Shown piece after piece: positions 19,630-28,221 of a stretch of DNA of 39,833 nucleotides. Under the pieces are notes generated by a model. The model made no database searches and was not told where the DNA came from. It worked only from the letters and a program-made list of their open reading frames with translations. Positions within the stretch are counted from its first letter, which is position 1; the number at the start of each line of letters is the position of its first letter. The stretch is from Gloeomargarita sp. SKYG116 (lineage in GTDB: Bacteria; Cyanobacteriota; Cyanobacteriia; Gloeomargaritales; Gloeomargaritaceae): NCBI GenBank assembly GCA_025056115.1, contig JANWVM010000020.1, forward strand, positions 1-39,833. The letters run 5' to 3'. The translations under genes were made by a program, and so were the position numbers.

Positions 19630-21216
19630 GTGCTGAGTAGCATTATTGCCATCATTCTCGTGGGATTTTTGGCCGGGCAAATCGCCCAACGGTTGCGGGT
19701 GCCAGCTTTGGTGGGCATGGTGTTGGCCGGAATGCTGCTGGGGCCGCAAGGAGCAAACGTTCTCAGTCCCGAGCTACTAGCCGGTGCGTCGGATGTGCGG
19801 GTGATAGCCGTGATGGTGATCTTGATGAAAGCGGGCTTGGGACTCGACCGGGAGAAACTGCAACAACAGGGAACGGTGGCGTTACGCCTGGGGTTTTTGC
19901 CGGCGCTGGGGGAAATGTTGGTGGTGGCGATGGCGACAATTCTCTTGTTGCAATGGGACTGGCCGCAGGGTTTATTGCTGGGGTGCGTGTTGGGGGCGGA
20001 ATCGCCAGCGGTGATCGTACCGGGAATGTTGCGGCTGAAGAGCCTGGGATGGGGCGTGGACAAAGGAATCCCAGACGCCATCCTGACCGGGAGTGCGCTT
20101 TCGGATGTGTTGCTGTTGCTGCTGTTTAACCTGCTGATGGGCCTTTTGACGGCGCGAACTGATGCTGGTGGTGTCTGGTGGTTGCCAGTGCAAGTGCTCC
20201 TGCAGATCGGGCTGGGCATTGGGTTGGGTTGGCTAATGGCGCAGGCGCTGGTGTGGCTAATGGTCAAGCAAAACTGGACCCAAAACGCGGTACAGGAGGG
20301 GTTACTGGCAGCGGCGCTGGCCCTGTTGCTGGTGGTGGGAGCGGAGCGATTGCCGTGGTACTCCGGTTATCTGGCGGTGATGGCGACGGGATTTTTTCTG
20401 ATTGAATTGGATGCCCCCCTGGCGCGACGGTTGCGCGGTAGTTTTGATGGTTTGTGGGTGGGCGCGGAATTGTTTTTGTTTGTCCTGCTGGGGGCGAGTA
20501 TTCAATTGCCGGTGCTGGCGGACACCTGGCAGGTTGGGCTGCTCATTTTGGCGCTGGGGACACTAGTGGGCCGCGGTCTCGGCTGGTGGCTGTCTACCTG
20601 GGGCAGCAATTGGAATGGCCGGGAGCGGTTGTTTCTGCTGGCGGGGAATTCCGCGAAGGCGACGGTGCAGGCAGCCATTGGGGCCTTACCCCTAGCGGCG
20701 GGTATTCCAGGGGGCGACCAAATCCTGGCCTTGGCGGCGCTATCCATTTTAGTAACCGCTCCGCTGGGCGCCTGGGCGATTCCTACCTTTGCCCCTCGCT
20801 TGCTCACCCGCGGTACGGTGGACCCCACCAAAGTCAGCGTTGGCCAGCCGGTGGTGCTGTTGGCGGCGGTGGATGTGTCCCCTCTGGCGGTTGCCGTTTT
20901 GACCAAAGCAGCCGAGTTGGCCCGCCGGAGCGATGGCCGAGTCGTGGTAGTGCATGTGGTGCAGGTGGCGGACCCGCAGGGGCTGGCCTGGTTGCGACAG
21001 CAGGTGGAACGCCTACTGGCTGATATTCGCTATGAATTTCTGTGTGTCGAAGGCTCGGTGGTGGAAACCATCCTGCGCATGGCTGCAACAGTCGGGGCAA
21101 CGGAAATTGTGATGGGTAAACGCGGCCAGCGCCCGGAATTGCTCATGGGTTCGGTCTCCCAAGCAGTGTTAGAAAGTAGCCCGCTGCCAGTGGTGGTGGT
21201 GGAAGAGACGCGCTAA
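19630..21216 (+). CDS. Cation/proton antiporter with C-terminal Usp domain
   Basis: Protein of 528 residues starting at GTG. Residues about 1-390 form some twelve transmembrane segments of the Na+(K+)/H+ exchanger type (CPA superfamily). An opening QIAQRLRVPALVGMVLAGMLLGP and ESPAVIVPGML (about 122-132) resemble NhaP/CPA1-like proteins, where acidic residues in the membrane carry ions. Residues about 405-528 are a universal stress protein domain, with VVLLAAVDVSPLA and the nucleotide-binding MGKRGQRPELLMGSVSQAVL near the end, suggesting control by ATP or a cyclic nucleotide. It should maintain pH or sodium balance. The ion specificity is not clear from sequence. It is transcribed convergently with nusB, which it overlaps by 4 bases. 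Confidence 0.85.
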   Translation: MLSSIIAIILVGFLAGQIAQRLRVPALVGMVLAGMLLGPQGANVLSPELLAGASDVRVIAVMVILMKAGLGLDREKLQQQGTVALRLGFLPALGEMLVVAMATILLLQWDWPQGLLLGCVLGAESPAVIVPGMLRLKSLGWGVDKGIPDAILTGSALSDVLLLLLFNLLMGLLTARTDAGGVWWLPVQVLLQIGLGIGLGWLMAQALVWLMVKQNWTQNAVQEGLLAAALALLLVVGAERLPWYSGYLAVMATGFFLIELDAPLARRLRGSFDGLWVGAELFLFVLLGASIQLPVLADTWQVGLLILALGTLVGRGLGWWLSTWGSNWNGRERLFLLAGNSAKATVQAAIGALPLAAGIPGGDQILALAALSILVTAPLGAWAIPTFAPRLLTRGTVDPTKVSVGQPVVLLAAVDVSPLAVAVLTKAAELARRSDGRVVVVHVVQVADPQGLAWLRQQVERLLADIRYEFLCVEGSVVETILRMAATVGATEIVMGKRGQRPELLMGSVSQAVLESSPLPVVVVEETR

Positions 21217-21815
21217 GGTTTCGCGGTCGTTTCCGCCCGGTGAACCAGATAAATCTGCCGCAGGGTGCCATTGATAAACCGGTAACTGTCTTCGCCGCAA
21301 TAGCGCTTGGCCAATTCCACCGCTTCATTCATCACAATCTGCACCGGCGTGCCAAGAAATACCATCTCTGCAGTTGCCAACCGGAGAATATCCCGCTCCA
21401 TCCGGTGCAGTCGCTGGATTTGCCACCCTTTGATCCCCCGCTGCATTAAGTCATCAATCGCTTGCCGGTGCGCATACCAGGTCTGGATGAGTTGCAATGC
21501 AAACTGCTGCACCTCCGCCTGGCCCGCTAGATAGACCCACTCGGGTAAATGAGTAGCCGTCCCCAGATGGTTAATCGCCGTCCGCGTGGCCTCCATCGCT
21601 TCGTGTAGATGGGCCTGGGCGCTGGCCGGATGGAGTTCCAACTGCTCGTACGCCCGTTTCAGGGTGCTGCTGGCCTGCTCGAGGGTGTCTTCCAACTCTT
21701 GGGTCAACGTCCGGATGGCTGCCAGGAGCAGGTCTTCTAGGGCAACCTCCTTGCCAGGGGACATCTGACTCAAGCCCAGCAGGGCCAATTCTCGCGCCAC
21801 GCGCCGGGGTTGCAT
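21213..21815 (-). CDS. nusB: Transcription antitermination factor NusB
   Basis: All-helical RNA-binding protein of 200 residues. With NusE (S10) it binds BoxA in rRNA leaders and supports antitermination and rRNA processing. I chose the ATG at 21815 because MQPRRVARELALLGLSQM matches NusB starts (RR.ARE.AL..L) and because it overlaps the stop of the DUF502 gene by one base (TGATG). The C-terminal NusB half is clear: LERDILRLA-like MERDILRLATAEM, VQIVMNEAVELAKRYCGEDSYRFINGTL. The insertion of about 60 residues between the first and later helices is usual in cyanobacterial NusB. Confidence 0.93.
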   Translation of the reverse strand: MQPRRVARELALLGLSQMSPGKEVALEDLLLAAIRTLTQELEDTLEQASSTLKRAYEQLELHPASAQAHLHEAMEATRTAINHLGTATHLPEWVYLAGQAEVQQFALQLIQTWYAHRQAIDDLMQRGIKGWQIQRLHRMERDILRLATAEMVFLGTPVQIVMNEAVELAKRYCGEDSYRFINGTLRQIYLVHRAETTAKP

Positions 21816-22489
21816 CAGACCCGCTCCGAAGGCAACAGGGATTCGGGACGGCCTGCCACCGTCGGGTTCACAATCCCCCCTGAAACCAGCAACTTGAAGG
21901 CGTCTTCTACGGAAATCGGCAACGGCACAATGTCGCGCTCCGGCACCATCGCGTACCAACCGGTGGCCGGATTCGGGGTTGACGGGATGAATACACTCAC
22001 CAGCGTTTCCTGGCGGGTCACCGGCAACGACCGTTCAATCACTTCTCCTGCCGTCCCTGTTACAAATGCCACCGCCCACACATCCCGCCGTGGGTATTCC
22101 ACCAACACCACCCGGCTGAACTTTTGACTCGAATCCCGCAACAGCGTTTCTAGCAATTGCTTCAGCGTTTTATATACGGAGCCGGCTAGGGGAATTTGCT
22201 GCAAAATCTGCTCCCCCAGATTTAACAACCACCGGCCGACAATATTGCGCGCCATCAGACCAATCAACAAAATCCCGACCAAGGGCACGGTTAACCCCAC
22301 GCACAAGTTCACCAAATCCTGCAACAGGGGCGGTAAACTCAACGGATTCAACTGCTTAGGAATACGGGTCAGCAGCCGGATCACCCAGTTGGCCGTCACA
22401 AACGTAATCCAAATCGTGGTCGCTAGAGGAATGACTACCAGCAAGCCAGCAATCAGGTCATTCTTCAAGTCCTGCCGCCATGTGGACAT
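21815..22489 (-). CDS. DUF502 family membrane protein
   Basis: Protein of 224 residues of the DUF502 family. Two transmembrane segments lie at about residues 12-33 (AGLLVVIPLATTIWITFVTANW) and 58-80. The family signature is present: IPLAGSVYKTLKQLLETL (about 100-117), FSRVVLVEYPRRDVWAVAFVTG and VFIPSTPNPATGWYAMVP. The function is unknown; plant homologues are called COV1-like. It is translationally coupled to nusB, which follows with a one-base overlap. This DUF502-nusB pair looks like an operon. Confidence 0.88.
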   Translation of the reverse strand: MSTWRQDLKNDLIAGLLVVIPLATTIWITFVTANWVIRLLTRIPKQLNPLSLPPLLQDLVNLCVGLTVPLVGILLIGLMARNIVGRWLLNLGEQILQQIPLAGSVYKTLKQLLETLLRDSSQKFSRVVLVEYPRRDVWAVAFVTGTAGEVIERSLPVTRQETLVSVFIPSTPNPATGWYAMVPERDIVPLPISVEDAFKLLVSGGIVNPTVAGRPESLLPSERV

Positions 22490-22539
22490 AGGCCGTTCTG
22501 CTCACCACCTCGTGTTGTTTGAAACTAGCATAATGCGGG

Positions 22540-23505
22540 TCAGTGCAACCGCGACAACACATAGTCTGTTAAATCCCACAGGGACTGCCGGGCCGGTGAC
22601 GGGGGCAAATCGGTCAAGAAAGTGGTCGCCATCTGGGCATACTCTTGGGCCATTTGCCGCGAGCGTTCAATCCCTTGACCCATGCGCACCAGAGCCACCG
22701 CCTGCTCCAAGTCCCCCGGTTCACTGAATTTACGCTCGACCAGTTTGCGCAAAGCGGGTGTCTCCTGCAACGCAAACAGCACCGGCGCTGTGAGATTGCC
22801 CTCTTGCAAATCGGCCCCTGCCGGTTTCCCCAGCACCGCACTCGACGCCGTGAAATCAAAAATGTCATCCACCACCTGAAACGCCAGCCCCAGATAACGC
22901 CCGTACTGATACATCTGTTCACACAACGTTTCTGGACAATTACTCAAAACCGCTGCTGCCTTGCAACTGGCCGCCATCAACGACGCTGTTTTGAGAAACG
23001 TTTTCTCGATATATTCCTCAAATGACAAATCGGGGTCGAAATGGGTCATGCTCTGGCGGATTTCTCCCTCCGCAAAATCCATGATCACCCGCGACAACAG
23101 CTTGACCACCGTGAGATTGTCCAGATTTGCCAGGTACCAGGATGATTGGGCAAACAAGTAATCCCCTGCTAGAATCGCCACCCGGTTGCCAAAGTAAGTA
23201 TGCACCGTCGGGACATTGCGGCGCATGTCGGCTCCGTCCACCACATCATCATGCACCAGGCTGGCGGTGTGGATCATTTCGGTAATTTCGGCTAACCGCC
23301 GGTGCTGCATGGTCACTTCCCCCGCCGTCGCCTTGGCAACTAGCAGCACTAACGCCGGCCGCAGTCGCTTCCCCCCCGCCCCAAACAGGTATTCTGCTGC
23401 CGCTGACAAGATGGGATGACGTCCCCCCACCAACTGGCGCAAATGATCGCTCAACTGCTGTAGGTCGTCTTCAATAGGGGCAAACGGCGCAGTCACAAGG
23501 GTCAT
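22540..23505 (-). CDS. sds: Solanesyl-diphosphate synthase (all-trans polyprenyl synthase)
   Basis: Long-chain trans-prenyltransferase of 321 residues; in cyanobacteria this family makes the C45 side chain of plastoquinone. The first aspartate-rich motif DDVVD is at 86-90 and the second DDIFD at 213-217; both coordinate Mg-diphosphate. GGKRLRP (44-50) binds isopentenyl diphosphate. The length-determining position before the first motif holds small residues (TASLV), consistent with a long product. I chose ATG 23505 (MTLVTAPFAP) because cyanobacterial members begin this way; extra upstream residues to 23586 are not protein-like. Product length cannot be read exactly from the sequence. Confidence 0.9.
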   Translation of the reverse strand: MTLVTAPFAPIEDDLQQLSDHLRQLVGGRHPILSAAAEYLFGAGGKRLRPALVLLVAKATAGEVTMQHRRLAEITEMIHTASLVHDDVVDGADMRRNVPTVHTYFGNRVAILAGDYLFAQSSWYLANLDNLTVVKLLSRVIMDFAEGEIRQSMTHFDPDLSFEEYIEKTFLKTASLMAASCKAAAVLSNCPETLCEQMYQYGRYLGLAFQVVDDIFDFTASSAVLGKPAGADLQEGNLTAPVLFALQETPALRKLVERKFSEPGDLEQAVALVRMGQGIERSRQMAQEYAQMATTFLTDLPPSPARQSLWDLTDYVLSRLH

Positions 23506-23889
23506 GGCGGTTGAGTTACATTTTTTTACATTGTGTATCCCTATTCTAAGGGATGCAACCGCCGGCAAGCCACCGGTACTAGCCACGGGGCCAGAGCAAC
23601 GCTGGGGCTGAGAGATTTACAAAGCCGTTATGTTTTTTTCAGATTTGTGGCCCGTCGTGTTAGATTGGAGAAGGAAAGCAGTGTAATACCGGCTTTTCAG
23701 CAGGTGAGTGTGGCGAACTCTCTCATCCTGAGCGGTAGGGGTTATAAAACCTTGTTTTTAACAGGCTGGGATAAAGGGTGGTGAGGATAAAGTTTACGTT
23801 TTCACCCTACCGGCAGGCGGGTACGTTACAGAGCGTGGTGTGGCAGGAGGTGGTTGTGTTGCGCGGATGGCAGGCAGAGATTGGGGGCA
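23506..23889. other. Intergenic region between sds and the microprotein-thrB unit
   Basis: Divergent promoter region of 384 bases. I see AT-rich runs just upstream of sds and a TATAAA near 23742 before the plus-strand unit. A longer open frame from 23778 in another phase runs across the microprotein but has no ribosome-binding site or protein-like composition. Confidence 0.45.
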
Positions 23890-24000
23890 ATGACGATTTC
23901 TTTACCAGTTGCAATTGTGCTGGCGGCAACAGGTTATGTTGGGGTGATTTACCTGCTGTTGCATCTGTGGGTGCGCTGGCAACGGCGGTTCCAGGGCTGA
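23890..24000 (+). CDS. 36-residue single-pass membrane microprotein
   Basis: ATG 23890 opens a 36-codon frame ending with TGA at 23998-24000, and the thrB ATG follows on the very next base. Residues 5-26 (starting LPVAIVLAATGYVGVIYLLL) form one clear transmembrane helix, followed by a basic tail with WVRWQRRFQG, so the C-terminus should stay on the cytoplasmic side. This architecture is that of the small single-helix subunits found in cyanobacterial photosystem, cytochrome b6f and NDH-1 complexes, but I do not recognise it as any one of them. No strong Shine-Dalgarno sequence is seen. The abutting stop and start codons and the membrane-helix composition are the main evidence that it is real. 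Confidence 0.55.
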   Translation: MTISLPVAIVLAATGYVGVIYLLLHLWVRWQRRFQG

Positions 24001-24876
24001 ATGGGCGTTGAAGTCTGGGTGCCAGCGACGACAGCGAATCTGGGGCCGGGGTTTGATTGCTTGGGGGCGGCGCTGGATTTTGGCAATCGTTTTCGTTTCG
24101 CTTTGCGTGGGGCAGGGGAACCGGTTGAGGTGGTGGGAGCAGACCTACCGGCGGATAACCTGGCGTACCGGGCATTTGCGCTGGTGTATGAGCGATTGGG
24201 CCAGCCGGTGCCTCCTGTGACCTTGACGCTGGAGCTAGAGGTACCCTTGGCGCGGGGGTTGGGCAGTTCGGCGACGGCGATTGTAGCAGGGGTGTTGGCC
24301 GCACACCGTTTGCTAGGGGAACCGCTTCCTGAGACAGAACTGCTGAACTGGGCGGTGGCGCTGGAGGGTCATCCTGATAATGTCGTGCCGGCGTGGCGAG
24401 GTGGCTGTTGTCTGGTCTGCGGCGTGCACGTTTGTTCTATCCCCTGGCACCCTGATATCCTGCCAGTGCTCGCCATTCCGGAATTTACGCTCTCGACTGC
24501 CGCAGCGCGCGCTGTATTGCCGGAGCAAGTGCCCTACCACGATGCGGTAACCAATTTGGGGGCGCTTGGTTGCCTGTTGCAAGGATTAAAGCGGGGCGAC
24601 CCCGCTTTGTTGCGCCAGGGGTTACAGGACCGTTTGCACCAACCCTACCGGCGGCGGTTGATTCCGGGATATGACCAGGTGGAGCAGGCCGCCCTGGCAG
24701 CGGGAGCCTACGGCGTTGTCATCAGCGGGGCTGGGCCAACCCTGTTAGCATTAGCGGCGCCGGCTCAGGCAACAGCAGTGGCAACAGCGATGGCGCAGGC
24801 GTGGCAAGAAGTGGGCGTGCAGGCGACAGCGCGAGTGACGCGGGTCAGCGACAAAGGAGCGCAGGTGAAAAGCTGA
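24001..24876 (+). CDS. thrB: Homoserine kinase
   Basis: GHMP-family kinase of 291 residues that phosphorylates L-homoserine in threonine synthesis. The N-terminal VWVPATTANLGPGFDCLGAAL (5-25) is typical of ThrB, the ATP-binding GHMP loop VPLARGLGSSATA is at 81-93, and EGHPDNVVPA follows at about 123-132. The C-terminal motif GVVISGAGPTLLAL is at about 241-254. The start abuts the stop of the 36-residue microprotein gene and no other start fits. Next downstream is the deacetylase fusion gene after 71 bases. Confidence 0.95.
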   Translation: MGVEVWVPATTANLGPGFDCLGAALDFGNRFRFALRGAGEPVEVVGADLPADNLAYRAFALVYERLGQPVPPVTLTLELEVPLARGLGSSATAIVAGVLAAHRLLGEPLPETELLNWAVALEGHPDNVVPAWRGGCCLVCGVHVCSIPWHPDILPVLAIPEFTLSTAAARAVLPEQVPYHDAVTNLGALGCLLQGLKRGDPALLRQGLQDRLHQPYRRRLIPGYDQVEQAALAAGAYGVVISGAGPTLLALAAPAQATAVATAMAQAWQEVGVQATARVTRVSDKGAQVKS

Positions 24877-24947
24877 GGTTTTGCCGTATAGGGGCGACGG
24901 CGTACAATGGGAGCGGACGGCGTGGTGGTGGGGAGAGTGGCGACGGT

Positions 24948-26696
24948 ATGGTAAAGGTACGCGGGCGGACTCAGCGACGACCTTCCCTGTGGCCAGCCTT
25001 GCTAGCGGGGTTGGGGGTGGGCGTTGTAGCCGGGTTGGCCGTGGTATGGGTGTCTTCACCTGAGTCAATGACGATGCCTTGGCTAGGGCAGGGTCGTTCA
25101 ACAGCTGAGGAAGACTGCCAAGCTGGGACGTTGACCCAGTTATCGCTCCTCACCTGCTGGCATATTCCCGCCACCCAAACCATGACCCAGCAGCGGTGGG
25201 ATGCTGTGAGTTTTGCGGCAGCCATGGGCGACCAACTGATGCCGTTTTTGCGCCAAGAACCCTGGCCCAAACTAGCGGAAGCAGCCAAAGCCGCGCGTGT
25301 CCCTGTCATCATGTACCACGACATCGTGCCGCAAAAACAGGTCTTTTTTGATGTGACGCCGCAGGAATTGGAAGAACATTTCCGTTTGATCAAAGAACAG
25401 GGCTTGACGCCGGTAAGTTTGGATGCCTTAGTGACCCACTTGCGCACGGGGTTGCCCTTGCCCCCCAAACCCATTGTTCTAACTTTCGATGACGGCTATC
25501 GCAGCCACTACGAATACGTTTACCCCCTGTTGCGGAAGTACAACTACCCGGCGGCGTTTTCCATCTATACCCAGGGGGTAGGTACAGGCGGCAACCGACC
25601 CAAAGTAACCTGGGAACAATTGCGGGAAATGGCCCAGAATCCCCTGGTCACCATCACATCCCACAGCGTGACCCATCCCCTGGATTTGCGGCCACTGGAT
25701 GATGCGGCCTTAGAGCGAGAATTGGTGGAATCCAAGCAGGTGCTCGAGCGGGAACTGGGGCGACCCATCCATTACTTTGTTTATCCGGTGGGTCACTACG
25801 ACGAGCGGGTCTGGACAGCCACTCGCAAAGCTGGTTATCTCGCCGCCTTCACCATGCGCAACGGTCCGGAGTTCTATGCGGGTGAATCCCAAGACCTGCT
25901 TGCCATTGAACGGTTCGGCCAATCGCGATTGCGCAGCCTCTTGGAAACGGCATGGGGAGGAGCGCCGGTCGCAGCGCCGTTGGCCGGTGTGGATTTCACA
26001 GCGCCGATTCAGTTGCGACAGACCACGGTGGAAGGGGTGGACCTGGTGCTGGTGAGCGGCGGGCGGCCCATTACCCACCATGCCGATTCCCGTTATCAAG
26101 TGAGCGAATTTTTGCGCCGGGAACCGAGGGCGACGGCGGTGGTAGATGGCGGCTTTTTCTCCCTGGAGTCTTTGAATTCTAATGTGATGATCGGGCCGGT
26201 GCTGGCACAAAACACCCAGCGGTTCATCCCCGGCGGCAACGGCGATATTCCCAAATTGCGGGGGCGGCCCCTGGTGGTCATCACCCCCAAGACGGTGCGG
26301 TTTTTACCCTTTGACCCAGCTCGCCACAACACCTTGGCCGGCGTGCAGGCGGAAGTTCCCGAGGTGACGGATTTATTTGTGGCGTCGGCCTGGTTGGTGA
26401 AAGACGGGCAACCTCGAGACTACGCCAGTTTCGGCAATCTGTACGGGTTTGATGCCTACCGCCACCGGGCCTTCTGGGGCGTGAGTCACAGTGGGCAACC
26501 GATGATTGGGATTTCCAAAAACCGGGTGGATTCGGTGCATTTAGGGCGGGCGTTGGCGCAGGCGGGCTTCCGGGAAGCTGTCATGTTGGATTCGGGAGCG
26601 ACGGCGGCGCTGGCCTACCAGGGACGGATGTACACCGACTACGAACCCCGACCTACTCCCCATGCAGTCTTACTGCTGCCCCCAGGCACACCGTGA
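24948..26696 (+). CDS. Polysaccharide deacetylase fused to phosphodiester glycosidase domain
   Basis: Envelope enzyme of 582 residues from ATG 24948 (GGGAGAG about 12 bases upstream). A basic start and a hydrophobic helix (about 14-36) act as signal anchor. Residues about 115-330 are a NodB-type polysaccharide deacetylase: VIMYHDI, the metal-site TFDDGY (179-184) and HSVTHP with His239 and His243, so the catalytic Asp and His residues are present. Residues about 370-582 resemble the NAGPA/phosphodiester-glycosidase (DUF2233) domain: VDLVLVSGG, ATAVVDGGFFSLE, GRPLVVITP, RVDSVHLGRALAQAGFREAVMLDSGATAAL. The protein probably trims N-acetylated polysaccharide or peptidoglycan in the periplasm. Its stop overlaps the coaX start by 4 bases (GTGA). 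Confidence 0.85.
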   Translation: MVKVRGRTQRRPSLWPALLAGLGVGVVAGLAVVWVSSPESMTMPWLGQGRSTAEEDCQAGTLTQLSLLTCWHIPATQTMTQQRWDAVSFAAAMGDQLMPFLRQEPWPKLAEAAKAARVPVIMYHDIVPQKQVFFDVTPQELEEHFRLIKEQGLTPVSLDALVTHLRTGLPLPPKPIVLTFDDGYRSHYEYVYPLLRKYNYPAAFSIYTQGVGTGGNRPKVTWEQLREMAQNPLVTITSHSVTHPLDLRPLDDAALERELVESKQVLERELGRPIHYFVYPVGHYDERVWTATRKAGYLAAFTMRNGPEFYAGESQDLLAIERFGQSRLRSLLETAWGGAPVAAPLAGVDFTAPIQLRQTTVEGVDLVLVSGGRPITHHADSRYQVSEFLRREPRATAVVDGGFFSLESLNSNVMIGPVLAQNTQRFIPGGNGDIPKLRGRPLVVITPKTVRFLPFDPARHNTLAGVQAEVPEVTDLFVASAWLVKDGQPRDYASFGNLYGFDAYRHRAFWGVSHSGQPMIGISKNRVDSVHLGRALAQAGFREAVMLDSGATAALAYQGRMYTDYEPRPTPHAVLLLPPGTP

Positions 26697-27391
26697 ACGT
26701 TCTCGGTCTGATTGCGGGCAATAGTCGTTATCACTGGGGTTGGTGGCGCGACGGGCAACTCAAACGCACCTGGCGTACCGCTTGGGACAGTCCGACGACG
26801 GTTTGGGTCGAGAAACACTGCCGCTGGCCGTTGTACGTGGTTTCGCCGGTGCCCAGTCAAGCGACCCATTGGCAATGCCATCGCACTGCACGGGTGCTAA
26901 CCTTGCCAGATATTCCTTTGGCCGGGACCTATCCGACGTTGGGAGTGGACCGGGCCTTGGCTGCTTGGGGAGCTGCTCAGATATATGGCCCACCGGTGCT
27001 GGTCATTGACGCAGGGACTGCCCTGACGTTGAATGCGGTGGACCAGCAGGGGGTATTCATGGGCGGGGCAATTCTGCCGGGGTTGGCGCTGCAATGCCGG
27101 AGTTTGCACCAGGGAACCGGGGCTTTGCCGCTAGTCGAGTGGTCAAGGGAACAGCCGCCTTTGTGGGCCAAAGACACAGTTCGAGCAATCCGGAGTGGGA
27201 TTGGGCACACGGTTTTGGCAGGTTTGCACTTTTACTTGGAGCAGTGGACGGGCCGGGTTGTGCTCACGGGCGGCGACGGGGAATGGCTGTGGCAGCAGTT
27301 GCAGTTTCGATGGCCGACCCTCATTTGGGCGCCGGATTTGTTGTTGCAGGCCTTGGGGTGTTGGTTCAAGGACCGGATGTCGCTGACGTGA
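26693..27391 (+). CDS. coaX: Type III pantothenate kinase
   Basis: Enzyme of 232 residues of the ASKHA fold; it phosphorylates pantothenate, the first step of coenzyme A synthesis, and needs a monovalent cation. Motifs: N-terminal GLIAGNSRYHWG (residues 5-16), TYPTLGVDRALAAWGA (79-94) for pantothenate, and VIDAGTALTLNAVD (104-117) with catalytic Asp106, followed by FMGGAILPG. The usual DxGNT start has isoleucine instead of the aspartate here (IAGNS); I believe this is common in cyanobacterial members but cannot confirm it. It starts at GTG overlapping the previous stop, and its 3' end overlaps the convergent prepilin gene by 26 bases. Confidence 0.9.
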   Translation: MNVLGLIAGNSRYHWGWWRDGQLKRTWRTAWDSPTTVWVEKHCRWPLYVVSPVPSQATHWQCHRTARVLTLPDIPLAGTYPTLGVDRALAAWGAAQIYGPPVLVIDAGTALTLNAVDQQGVFMGGAILPGLALQCRSLHQGTGALPLVEWSREQPPLWAKDTVRAIRSGIGHTVLAGLHFYLEQWTGRVVLTGGDGEWLWQQLQFRWPTLIWAPDLLLQALGCWFKDRMSLT

Positions 27392-27956
27392 GGATGTTGG
27401 TGTAATCCGACGGGCAAGCCGGCCACTGGCCATCTCTGTCGCCATTGACCAGGGGGGCTGCAGCTAGACCCGATCCTGCCGTGTGGCTCTCGCACAGAAC
27501 CGGCGCGTCATGAATCCGATAATCCTGTAAACCGTTCGGTAGGGGCACCACGAGCATATCCCGTTCAACGCCAGCCGCGTAGCGTTTGAGAGTGATGTCT
27601 TTGCTATAGGCCATCAAGCGGGCGAAATTTTCGGATACCTCTTCTGCACCCCCGCTACCTACGTAGTTGAAGTGCTTGGTGTCGTTCGGCAAGCCGAGGC
27701 CCAACTCGAAAAACGGAAAGAAGTGACCGTACTCATAGCGATAGAGTTGTTGCGCTTTGATCCAAGCATTGAGGGTCATCTTGGCTTCCGCTTGTTTCGA
27801 TTTGGTAATTTGGGCGAGAAACGAGGGCAGAGCGATGGCCGCCAGAATCCCAATGATCACCACCACCACGAGTAACTCCACCAGGGTGAATCCTCCTGCT
27901 GCCGCCCGCTGATGAAGCCGCCTGACCCAATACCGCCACAACGCCGTGCTAGTCAT
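27366..27956 (-). CDS. Type IV prepilin (PilA-like, pilin G/H type)
   Basis: Prepilin of 196 residues. A basic leader of 22 residues ends in GG, with cleavage before Phe23 by prepilin peptidase, then FTLVELLVVVVIIGILAAIALP, the pilin N-terminal helix with Glu at position +5. The globular part has ITKSKQAEAKMTLNAWIKAQQLYRYE, typical of cyanobacterial general-secretion-like pilins, and two cysteines near the C-terminus (in VLCES and PACPSD) that could form the disulfide loop. It would be a major or minor pilin for motility, adhesion or DNA uptake. The PilT-like ATPase is about 8 kb upstream. No Shine-Dalgarno sequence is apparent. Confidence 0.88.
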   Translation of the reverse strand: MTSTALWRYWVRRLHQRAAAGGFTLVELLVVVVIIGILAAIALPSFLAQITKSKQAEAKMTLNAWIKAQQLYRYEYGHFFPFFELGLGLPNDTKHFNYVGSGGAEEVSENFARLMAYSKDITLKRYAAGVERDMLVVPLPNGLQDYRIHDAPVLCESHTAGSGLAAAPLVNGDRDGQWPACPSDYTNILTSATSGP

Positions 27957-28221
27957 AAAAGTGTGATGGGGATCGCTCCGTGGTTAACGTACCCAAGTGG
28001 TTTATACCTAACAACAAGCTTGGCGATTGAAATTGCTAATACCGTAGGATCACGGAGGTAGCTCCAGGGCAGCCATTCAGACTGGTCATAGCCCCATCTT
28101 GGGTTCTTCCCATCTTCTCTCGGACAAACGCAAGTGGCTGGCCTATAACGATGAGCCGCTGCTACCGAGGCAAGACCGGGATTGGGTATATTAGAAAAAT
28201 GATTGCGCGCCAAAGGGGTCT

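Noticed and set aside
19593-20267. 224-codon minus-strand frame at the start of the antiporter gene
   Set aside because: Antisense to transmembrane segments; low-complexity Ser/Thr/Pro-rich peptide with no domain.
27957-28221. 86-codon minus-strand frame between the prepilin and leuA
   Set aside because: No ribosome-binding site, no recognisable motif, and a composition unlike the neighbouring proteins; treated as the leuA upstream region.
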